NCBI GenBank assembly: GCA_051305935.1
Contig: JBPPMG010000551.1
Location: forward strand, 1-48,354
Origin: JACPDH01 sp051305935
GTDB taxonomy: Bacteria; Acidobacteriota; Thermoanaerobaculia; Gp7-AA8
Reading direction: 5' to 3'
Length of the DNA: 48,354 bases
The notes under the pieces are model-generated. The model was not told the DNA's origin, did not search any database, and saw only the letters and a program-made list of their open reading frames with translations. Positions 1 to 6,342 of the stretch are shown here, piece by piece. Within the stretch, counting starts at the first letter, position 1. Each line of letters opens with the position of its first letter. The position numbers and the translations under genes were made by a program.

Positions 1-261
1 CGCCCCATTCACGAAGGTGCCATTCACGCTTTCGAGGTCGAGGATCCAATGCCCCTCGGCGGCCCCGTGGATCGCGACGTGCTGCCGCGATGCGCCGTCG
101 TCCGATAGCGCAAGAGAGCAATCCCGCGCCCGCCCGATGGTGAACGGTAACGAGGCGAGCTCGAACCTCGCGTTGCGAAGTCGAGCGTCCGGCGAGTCCT
201 TCACGCGAAGCGTGGCCATGTACCCGAGCATGGACACACGGGGCGCCTGTGCCAATGGCAT
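1..261 (-). CDS. FHA-domain protein, partial
   Basis: The reading frame enters from the left edge; 87 N-terminal residues are visible. FHA domains bind phosphothreonine peptides. The diagnostic residues are present: Gly-Arg in FTIGRARD (residues 40-47), the Ser-Arg-x-His of SRQH (58-61) and the Asn-Gly-Thr of VNGTFVNG (79-86). The ATG at 261 lies 3 bases after the stop of the ABC-ATPase stub upstream, so the two were probably one transcript. FHA proteins beside ABC ATPases are a known arrangement in some export systems, but the C-terminus and any fused domain lie outside the window, so the role cannot be fixed. Confidence 0.8.
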   Translation of the reverse strand, partial: MPLAQAPRVSMLGYMATLRVKDSPDARLRNARFELASLPFTIGRARDCSLALSDDGASRQHVAIHGAAEGHWILDLESVNGTFVNGA

Positions 262-264
262 GAC

Positions 265-423
265 TCACAGCCGGACGTGACGGAATGCCCCGTCGGGCCG
301 GCCCCGCGGTGGTGCCGATGATCGCGACCGACTCCCCGGATCGACGCGCAGCGACACGCCATCGAGCAGGGCGCGGCCGTCGCGCGCCACGCGCACCTCG
401 GCGAGCTCAACCTTGAACGGCAT
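265..423 (-). pseudogene. Stub of an ABC transporter ATP-binding protein
   Basis: The ATG at 423 opens a 52-residue frame whose first ~30 residues read like the start of an ABC ATPase: VELAEVRVARDG, then LLDGVSLRVDPG, the strand that normally leads into Walker A. After Asp-Pro-Gly the match continues in another frame (GESVAIIG), and Walker A itself, the signature and Walker B are all absent before the FHA gene begins. The simplest reading is a frameshift plus a large internal deletion leaving only the N-terminal stub. A sequencing or assembly error explains the frameshift but not the missing ~200 residues. Confidence 0.5.
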
Positions 424-541
424 CGCTGGATTGTAACGGCTCGGGTCGCCTTTGCATTACGCGCGGGCGCGTCCGGCGCTGCCGCTGGAGTCATCACGGC
501 TCTGTTTGCAGGCCGGGCTTCACGCGCCGATTCGCTCCACG

Positions 542-748
542 TCAGCCATGTCTGGCGAAGGCGAGCAGCGCGACGAGGGCGATCGCCACGACGAAGGCGA
601 CGAAGAGCTGCACGACCGGGTTCATGTGCGTAAGAGGGTCGCGGCCTAACATTCGCTCGGCGAGCCCGCGCCCGAGCCAGATCCAGCCGTGGATTGCCAG
701 CGACACCGTCAGCACCCCCGGGATCGGGCGAGAGGGTTTGAGGGTCAC
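542..748 (-). CDS. Small hypothetical membrane protein
   Basis: A 68-residue frame starting at GTG 748, with an internal ATG at 625 as alternative. It has two hydrophobic stretches, a weak one at residues ~10-26 and a convincing transmembrane helix at ~44-64 (VVQLFVAFVVAIALVALLAF). No family is recognised. The GTG start falls inside the left arm of the inverted repeat 739-806, which makes that start doubtful; the short form from ATG 625 would be essentially a single-helix peptide. It could be a chance frame in GC-rich DNA, though the helix argues for a real protein. Confidence 0.35.
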   Translation of the reverse strand: MTLKPSRPIPGVLTVSLAIHGWIWLGRGLAERMLGRDPLTHMNPVVQLFVAFVVAIALVALLAFARHG

Positions 749-806
749 AGCTAAAATACAAACTTCCGGCCACAGGCTAAAGTCTATATTTTAGCTGTGA
801 CCCTCA
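739..806. repeat. 20-bp perfect inverted repeat
   Basis: Arms 739-758 and 787-806 are exact reverse complements (TGAGGGTCACAGCTAAAATA), separated by 28 bases. It lies 26 bases downstream of the GNAT gene stop (minus strand) and can form a long hairpin, so it may act as a terminator. The A/T-rich inner ends and the GGGTCA motif, which recurs in the repeats near 5.0-5.5 kb, also fit a small palindromic mobile remnant. Confidence 0.6.
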
Positions 807-832
807 TGACTTGATGACCCTCAGACCGACCG

Positions 833-1663
833 CTATCGCGTGAGCTGCCACTTCGTGCGCGTGTAGGTGACGCGAAAACCGACGCGCTCGGCGTTCTTCT
901 GCGAGCTGCTTCCGGGCAGCGCGACCATCATAGCGAGGTCGCAGCCGCGCTCGGCCGCGTGCCGAAGGCGCGCTTCCAGAAGAGCGTTCTGCGCGCCACG
1001 GTTCCGGAACGCCGGCACGGTGCTCGCGCCGGCAAAGAGCGCGACGCCTTCGTGGATGTTCAATCCTCCGGTCGCGACGGGCTGTCCGTCGAGCTCGGCG
1101 AAGAACGATGTCGTGCCGCGGCTGTTCATCATCACTGGTCCGAGTTGCCTCACGAACGCGGCGGCCTCGGGGGACTCGCTCCATCCTGCTGCGGCCGTCT
1201 CCGCCCACAGCTCCGCCTCGTCCGGACGAGCGATGCGCGTCATCACGCGACCCTGGTCCGAAAGGAGCGACCCGACGCCGAGCGCGACGGGACGCACGAG
1301 CACGCTCGAGAGCTCGACCGGGTGATAGCCGCGGGCATTCAGCAGTGGCAGTACCGACACGTCGGCGAGCGGGCTCACCTCGTGAAACACCTCGGCGCCC
1401 CGCTCGTGGAAGAACGACTCGATCCGCTGCAGCGTGTCGTCGGAGACGGGCCCGTCGATGCCGAGGCCGAAGGTCTGCGTGAGCGGCGAGCCGACTCCGT
1501 CGAACATCGCGAAGGTACCTTCGAGTTCGATCCAGCAGGCGCCGCTCGAAGGATCGATTCGTGCCCGCGCGTCGACGAAGTCGGCATTGCTCTTCCCTTC
1601 GGTACGCTCGAGACGGCGCGCAAGTGCGACGTCAGAAAACGGCCAACTCAGTTGCGCGGTCAT
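833..1663 (-). CDS. GNAT-family N-acetyltransferase
   Basis: 276 residues, ATG at 1663. The C-terminal half is a GNAT fold. The acetyl-CoA pyrophosphate-binding motif A is visible as VPAFRNRGAQNALL (Arg-x-x-Gly-x-Ala type) around residues 219-232, followed by the helix LEARLRHAAERGCD and the strand LAMMVALPGSSSQKNAERVGF, where the conserved Asn-x-x-x-x-x-x-Gly-Phe element sits. The N-terminal ~130 residues resemble a second, degenerate GNAT-like domain, as in other two-domain members. The substrate cannot be predicted. It is divergent from the ankyrin protein gene at 1966 and stands alone, with the 739-806 inverted repeat after its stop. Confidence 0.85.
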   Translation of the reverse strand: MTAQLSWPFSDVALARRLERTEGKSNADFVDARARIDPSSGACWIELEGTFAMFDGVGSPLTQTFGLGIDGPVSDDTLQRIESFFHERGAEVFHEVSPLADVSVLPLLNARGYHPVELSSVLVRPVALGVGSLLSDQGRVMTRIARPDEAELWAETAAAGWSESPEAAAFVRQLGPVMMNSRGTTSFFAELDGQPVATGGLNIHEGVALFAGASTVPAFRNRGAQNALLEARLRHAAERGCDLAMMVALPGSSSQKNAERVGFRVTYTRTKWQLTR

Positions 1664-1965
1664 GATTCCCGGCTCGTGCGTGTGATCTCTCGATTTGGCA
1701 TACCTGTCGAGAGTACGACATCCTCGCCTCCCCGGCGACTCCGGCAGGGGACCATCTCGGTCGAGCAGTGTCCGGCCGGAAAATCCGGTGGTTGCGGCTC
1801 GCCTAACGCTCCGGCCCGCGCGCGTCGAGCTCGGTGCCGGTCAGGGCTTCGCCATTCGGTCGGGATGACCTCGGCGAGGGTAGGAGCTTCGTGCATCGGT
1901 CGGGACGGCTCCCGCCGCTCCGGCGACCCGTGCGAGCGGTATCATTCCGGCACGGAGGACCACGC
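1664..1965. promoter_or_regulatory. Divergent intergenic region
   Basis: About 300 bases between the GNAT gene (minus) and the GIDE/ankyrin gene (plus). It must hold both promoters. A TATCAT hexamer at 1940-1945 could be a -10 box for the rightward gene, but no convincing -35 is seen. Frames running through it have no family resemblance. Confidence 0.3.
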
Positions 1966-3681
1966 ATGCTCAAGGGGTGTCTCAAGAGCCTCGCTCTGCT
2001 TGCCGCGCTCGTGGCGGGCTACTACCTGCTGTTGCGCGGCCGCTTTTCCGCGCCTAACGACGCCATAGCCGCCGTGGCGCTCGGCATCGCGCTCTGGATC
2101 GCGTCCGGGCTTCTCTCCGGCGCGCTGAACGCCTCGAAACAGAGGCGGATGCTCCGGCGCGCGCTCGACGGCGTTCCGTTCGAGGACGGCGAGCGCGTTG
2201 CGGTGGCGGGAACGATCCGGCCTCTCGCCGATCCTCTCGTGGCCCCCTTCTCGGGGCGCGAGTGCGTCGCGTACCAGTACTCGGTCATGCCGTTCAGCCG
2301 GCGCGGGGGGACGCTGTCGACCAATGCGAACGGCCAGGCGCTGACGCCGTCGGTCATCGAGTCGCCGGGGCGGACGACACGCCTCCTCGGGTGGCCGGCT
2401 CTCGACAAGTTCGTCGAGACGATCTGGGGAAGCGACGAGAATCGTGCAAACGCACGCGCCTACATCGCGGCGACGACCTTCCAACGGGTGGACGTTTCCA
2501 ACGTCTTCGGGTCGATGAAATCGGTCCTTGCCGACGACGACGGAAACATCCGCCTCGACACATCCCCCGGAGATCCGGGATCGATCGATCTGGAATGGGT
2601 GCGCCTCAAGGAGAAGATCGTGCCGGCTGGCGCGCGCGTCTGCGCGATGGGAACCTGGAGCGCGATGCGAAGCGGGATCGTTCCCGACCAGGGGAGCCTG
2701 CAGGGCATCACGCTGATCCCGGGCGACGCGGAGAAGGTGCTGAAGGGCTTCCGTTCGATGGCGGTCGGCTGCGCCGTGGCCGCGGTCGTCGTCGCCGTGC
2801 TCGCGAACGCGATCGCCTTCCCGATCCTGATGAAGGTCGAGGAGGACTCGAAGCCGGACCGTTTCGGCTCCTTCCTATACACCGTGACACAGGGGGACGT
2901 CGCGGAGATCGAGCGCGAGCTACGCACGACTCCCGAGTTCGCGACGTGGGCCGACTCCTCGGGCACGACCGCGCTGATGAGCTCTCCGAGCGCGGCGGTC
3001 TCGCAGTTTCTCATCGAGAAGGGAGCAGCCGTCGACGCGCGCGCCGCCGACGGGCGGACCGCGATGCACTTCGCGGCGCAGAGAGGGGACGGGGAGCGAG
3101 CGAAGGCGTTGCTCGACCGCGGCGCGACGATCGACGCGCAGGACGAGGATGGCGACACGCCGCTGATGTACGCGGCCCGGGCCGACGACCCCGCCGCGCT
3201 CCGGCTGCTCATCCTCCGCAAGGCCGATCTCGAGCTCTGGAACCACGACGGCCGCACCGCGCTCGACCAGGTCGACAACTACACCGACAAGACGGCGGCG
3301 GAGATCCTGCGCGCCGCGGGCGCGGTCGACGGCTCGATCGACTACGAAACCGCGCCGCGGCTCCCGAAGGACGGCGGCGAGCCGGGCCGCGTCGTCATGT
3401 CCTTCATCGCGGCCGTCGAGAGCGGCGACGCGGCAGCTGCGAACGAGGCGCGCAGCGGCCGCATCACCAATCGCCTGACGCCCGATGCGCTCGCCGCACT
3501 CGCCGAGTCGTATCCGGCGAACGTCTACTGCCGGGGAGGCTGGAGCACGGCGACGCTCGCGCAGGTGGTCGTCGAGGGCGACGCCGGCGCCGGCAAGCGC
3601 AAGGGATGGTTCAATCTCCGGCTCGAGCCTGAAGGGTGGAAGATCATCGAAGAGATCTGGGAGCGGGAGGCGACGGAGTGA
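1966..3681 (+). CDS. Membrane protein with GIDE-like domain and ankyrin repeats
   Basis: 571 residues. The ATG at 1966 is chosen because GGAGG precedes it at 1954-1958; the frame is open further upstream but without ribosome-site support. Order of parts: transmembrane helices at ~7-23 and ~32-51; a region at ~76-250 containing PLVAPFSGRECVAYQYSV that resembles the GIDE/BAM domain of MUL1-type membrane proteins (family resemblance, not certain); a third helix at ~265-289; four or so ankyrin repeats at ~305-455 (for example DGRTAMHFAAQRGDGERAKA and DGDTPLMYAARADDPAA); and a ~110-residue C-terminal domain of unknown type. No RING finger is present, so ubiquitin-ligase activity is not implied. 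Ankyrin repeats usually mediate protein contacts. It looks monocistronic. Confidence 0.85.
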   Translation: MLKGCLKSLALLAALVAGYYLLLRGRFSAPNDAIAAVALGIALWIASGLLSGALNASKQRRMLRRALDGVPFEDGERVAVAGTIRPLADPLVAPFSGRECVAYQYSVMPFSRRGGTLSTNANGQALTPSVIESPGRTTRLLGWPALDKFVETIWGSDENRANARAYIAATTFQRVDVSNVFGSMKSVLADDDGNIRLDTSPGDPGSIDLEWVRLKEKIVPAGARVCAMGTWSAMRSGIVPDQGSLQGITLIPGDAEKVLKGFRSMAVGCAVAAVVVAVLANAIAFPILMKVEEDSKPDRFGSFLYTVTQGDVAEIERELRTTPEFATWADSSGTTALMSSPSAAVSQFLIEKGAAVDARAADGRTAMHFAAQRGDGERAKALLDRGATIDAQDEDGDTPLMYAARADDPAALRLLILRKADLELWNHDGRTALDQVDNYTDKTAAEILRAAGAVDGSIDYETAPRLPKDGGEPGRVVMSFIAAVESGDAAAANEARSGRITNRLTPDALAALAESYPANVYCRGGWSTATLAQVVVEGDAGAGKRKGWFNLRLEPEGWKIIEEIWEREATE

Positions 3682-4004
3682 GCGGCCTGACGTTCAGGAG
3701 CCAATGGCGGGCAGCAGCGGGGCGGCTCGAGTTGAGAACCTCCCGGCTGGGCATCGAGCGCGAGGAGGCGGTCGACCCGGAATCGCCGCGCGAATCGTCG
3801 AGGCCGTGCGACGGCTCCTCGAGCGCGCGTGAAGCGCCGCGGTTTACGGGACCAGGGTTTCCGTTACCGAAATTGCCAATGAGATCCAGGCACGCGGCCC
3901 CTCGGCAGAGTCACCCGCGGGCGGATCGCGATAGAATCCTGCCTCCGAACCTCACGACACAATGACGGCAGATTCCGTCGATATTCAGAAAGGGAGGCAC
4001 CCAA
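3682..4004. other. Intergenic region
   Basis: No gene is supported. GATAGAAT at about 3930 resembles a -10 element for the DUF2911 gene but no matching -35 is visible. A strong GGGAGG ribosome site is at 3991-3996. Confidence 0.3.
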
Positions 4005-4835
4005 ATGCGCAAGCTCACTCTGGCAGTCTGTTTCCTCGCGTTAACCCTTCCACTCGCAGCCCAGATCGAGACGCCTCAGGTCAGTCCGTCCGCGTCGGTG
4101 ACGCAGACCATCGGCACGTCTAAGATCACTGTCGAGTATCACCGGCCCGGCGTGAAAGGGAGGCAGATCTGGGGCGGCCTCGTGCCGTACGACTCGCCGT
4201 GGCGCATGGGCGCGAACGAGGCGACCACGCTCACGCTCTCCGACGCGGTGAAGGTCGACGGCAAGGAGCTCCCCGCCGGGAAGTACTCCTTCTTCGCGAT
4301 CCCTGGTAAAGAGAAGTGGACGCTCATCATCAACAAGGATCCGGAGCAGTGGGGAGCCTACGGCTACGACCAGGCGAAGGACGCGCTCCGCGTCGAGGTG
4401 AAGCCCGTCGAAGCGCCTCACACGGAGTGGATGCGCTTCAGCATCGACCCTACGAGTCCGATGTCCGCGAACGTCACCATGAATTGGGAAAAGCTTGCCG
4501 TCTCGATGAAGGTCGACGTCGACGTGAAGTCGATCGTGTGGAAGAACGTCGACAAGACGCTCGCGACCAGTTACGGGAGCGCCGCGGGCTGGGCGCTCGA
4601 CAGCGGCGAGCGCCTCGACGAGGGGCTTGCCTGGATCGACAAATCGATCGCGGTCAGCGGCGAGAACATGTTCAACCTCTGGACCAAAGCGCGGATCCTT
4701 CACAAGATGGGCCGGGCGAAGGACGCGGTTCCCGTGATGGAGAAGTCTCTATCGATGGCCGAAGGCAAGGTGCCGGCCGACTTCTGGGCGATCCTTACGG
4801 GAACGATGCAGGCAATCAGGAAGGACGCGAAGTAG
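4005..4835 (+). CDS. Exported DUF2911-domain protein
   Basis: 276 residues; ATG with GGGAGG eight bases upstream. Residues 1-20 are a Sec signal peptide ending LPLAAQ. The DUF2911 domain follows: VTQTIGTSKITVEYHRPGVKGR, IWGGLVPYDSPWRMGANEAT and LPAGKYSFFAIPGKEKWTLI are its characteristic blocks. The last ~80 residues are helical and TPR-like (FNLWTKARILHKMGRAKDAV), as in many family members. DUF2911 proteins are periplasmic or outer-surface proteins of unknown function, common in Bacteroidota and Acidobacteriota. Monocistronic; the hairpin at 4909-4935 lies 70 bases after the stop. Confidence 0.92.
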   Translation: MRKLTLAVCFLALTLPLAAQIETPQVSPSASVTQTIGTSKITVEYHRPGVKGRQIWGGLVPYDSPWRMGANEATTLTLSDAVKVDGKELPAGKYSFFAIPGKEKWTLIINKDPEQWGAYGYDQAKDALRVEVKPVEAPHTEWMRFSIDPTSPMSANVTMNWEKLAVSMKVDVDVKSIVWKNVDKTLATSYGSAAGWALDSGERLDEGLAWIDKSIAVSGENMFNLWTKARILHKMGRAKDAVPVMEKSLSMAEGKVPADFWAILTGTMQAIRKDAK

Positions 4836-4904
4836 GTCAGACGCAAGTCGATCGGGGCACCGGAAGCGGGAACCACGCACCGCGCGCCGGAGGCGTGCCT
4901 GAAG

Positions 4905-4938
4905 GTAGCCCCGGGTCGCCGCAGGCGACCCGGGGTAC
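4905..4938. repeat. REP-like palindrome with GTAG head
   Basis: GTAG (4905-4908) followed by a perfect 12-bp stem, CCCCGGGTCGCC (4909-4920) and its complement (4924-4935), with loop GCA. A GTAG tetranucleotide before a GC-rich hairpin is the hallmark of REP elements mobilised by RAYT transposases; no such transposase is in the window. It may also end transcription of the DUF2911 gene. Confidence 0.6.
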
Positions 4939-4956
4939 ATCGACCGGAATCGTCCC

Positions 4957-4974
4957 GCACCCCGGCAGGGGTGC
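4957..4974. repeat. Short hairpin GCACCCC-GGCA-GGGGTGC
   Basis: A perfect 7-bp stem with a 4-base loop just right of the REP-like palindrome. It may be the partner hairpin of a paired REP unit. Confidence 0.45.
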
Positions 4975-5037
4975 CGGAGCGCGAGCAGTCAGTCTATCGC
5001 TGGCACCCCAATCGTCCGGCGGATGCGGCGGATGCGG

Positions 5038-5065
5038 CGGATGGGGTCAGACCTTCGGTCTTCTG
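5038..5065 (+). repeat. GGATGGGGTCAG hairpin repeat, copy 1
   Basis: CGGATGGGGTCAG followed by the small hairpin AGACC-TTC-GGTCT and TCTG. The same 28-base unit opens both halves of the tandem duplication at 5093-5332. It is preceded by short CGGATGCGG repeats. The organisation (fixed GGGGTCAG head plus short hairpin) is REP-like. Confidence 0.7.
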
Positions 5066-5092
5066 CTCGCGGATGGCGCGGATGCGCGGATC

Positions 5093-5332
5093 CGGATGGG
5101 GTCAGACCTTCGGTCTTCTGAAATCCACAATGAGTAGAGCGCTTCGATGTTCTGGATTCTACGATCGGTAGGCTGCCTCACCGACTCCAGCCGTCTCGAG
5201 TTGGTTGGACCGCGGATGGGGTCAGACCTTCGGTCTTCTGAGATCTACAATGAGTAGAGCGCTTCGATGTCCTGGATTCTACGATCGGTAGACTGCCTCA
5301 CCGACTCCAGCCGTCTCGAGTTGGTTGGACCG
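5093..5332 (+). repeat. 120-bp tandem duplication
   Basis: Two directly adjacent 120-base units, 5093-5212 and 5213-5332, differing at four positions by eye (5122, 5126, 5151 and 5172 against the second copy). Each begins with the GGATGGGGTCAG hairpin unit and ends TTGGTTGGACCG. No reading frame is shared convincingly. Such near-perfect tandem copies point to recent amplification. Confidence 0.9.
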
Positions 5333-5428
5333 GGGATCGACACGACGTCAGAGCGACACACACGCTCGCAACCTATTGACAGATCGAGTCTTCGAACCCG
5401 AGCGTCTCAACCTGCAGAAGAGAGAAGC

Positions 5429-5503
5429 ACTGACCCCATCCGCACTGACCCCATCCGCACTGGCCCCATCCGCGCTGACCCCATCCGCGCTGACCCCATA
5501 CGC
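5429..5503 (-). repeat. Five-copy 15-bp tandem array
   Basis: Five units of ACTGACCCCATCCGC with minor changes, at 5429, 5444, 5459, 5474 and 5489. The unit is the reverse complement of the GCGGATGGGGTCAG head seen at 5038, 5093 and 5213, so this is the head motif alone, amplified in the opposite orientation. No spacers exist, so it is not a CRISPR array. Confidence 0.9.
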
Positions 5504-5675
5504 AATCCGCGCATCCGCCTGCCAGCCGCAACGCAGCGCAAGCCGCCGAGCCCTTCGAGGCCCGACGGCGGAGGCTGAGTCTGTCTCCTGGATCCGCGGA
5601 GGATCGCAGGGAGAAGCGCTGGGGCGCCACTCCTCGCTCGGCTCTCGCTGACACCGAGCTTGCCGGGGCTTTGGC

Positions 5676-6086
5676 TCAGTCGAGAAGGTCCTTGGGCACA
5701 TTGCCGCCATTGGCGGCGATGCGCGCGAGCACCGTCTTGTGCAGCCACATGTTCATCTTCGCCGAATCTCCCATCAGGTCCTGCGGACAGCCCAGCTCCA
5801 CGGCCAGCTCCTTGCGCGCCTCGAGACTGCTGTCGATGTCGAGGAGCTTCAGCAGGTCGACGATGGAGGTCCGCCAGTTCAGCTTCTGCGTGTTCGCCGC
5901 TGCGCGCTTTTCCAGTTGAGCGACGACGTCGACGGCAGCGACGGGCGCGGGCGGAGCAATCGTTGCAGCCGGAGCTCCGGGCCCGCCTGGGGCCCCCGGA
6001 GCGCGCCGAGGGATCGGTGCGTCCGACGCGGCGGGCGCGCGGTCACCGATGCCGAGTTTTTCGAGAATAGAGCTGAAGAATCCCAT
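5676..6086 (-). CDS. DUF3597-domain protein
   Basis: 136 residues. The ATG at 6086 is preceded by AAGGAG and matches the family start (MGFFSSILEKLGIG); an ATG 16 codons upstream lacks a ribosome site. N-terminal amphipathic segment, then an alanine/proline linker (residues ~20-60), then the conserved C-terminal domain with KLNWRTSIVDLLKLLDIDSS, ARKELAVELG and the end AANGGNVPKDLL. This closely matches the small DUF3597 family, whose fold resembles a LysM-like domain; function is unknown. Monocistronic. Confidence 0.93.
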   Translation of the reverse strand: MGFFSSILEKLGIGDRAPAASDAPIPRRAPGAPGGPGAPAATIAPPAPVAAVDVVAQLEKRAAANTQKLNWRTSIVDLLKLLDIDSSLEARKELAVELGCPQDLMGDSAKMNMWLHKTVLARIAANGGNVPKDLLD

Positions 6087-6342
6087 GGTGATCTCCTTGG
6101 TTTGATGGGTGTGGACGGCAAGCCGCGGCATCATTGCCGGGATCGGGCCCGCTCCATCGAACTACCGGAGGAAGTCTCGCCCGCAGCCTCTGTAATGACA
6201 TCGGTAGAAACTACTCGCAGCATGAGAAGCAGCGTGAAGCTGTGACTCCATCCGCTCGCATCCGCTCGCGCATTCCGGGCCACAGCAGAGCGATGCTCTG
6301 CGAGTTGCGCTCCGCGGGCAGGGCCGGAGGCCTTGCCTACAA

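Noticed and set aside
2262..3632. Long plus-strand frame overlapping the GIDE/ankyrin gene
   Set aside because: Arg-rich shadow of the real gene in another frame, typical of high-GC DNA.
5429..5503. Short tandem array resembling a CRISPR
   Set aside because: Units are 15 bp, directly adjacent and without spacers; no cas genes nearby.
6285..6301. Hairpin GCAGAGC-GAT-GCTCTGC as terminator of the large secreted protein gene
   Set aside because: Short stem, no T-tract and 42 bases from the stop; not strong enough to list.
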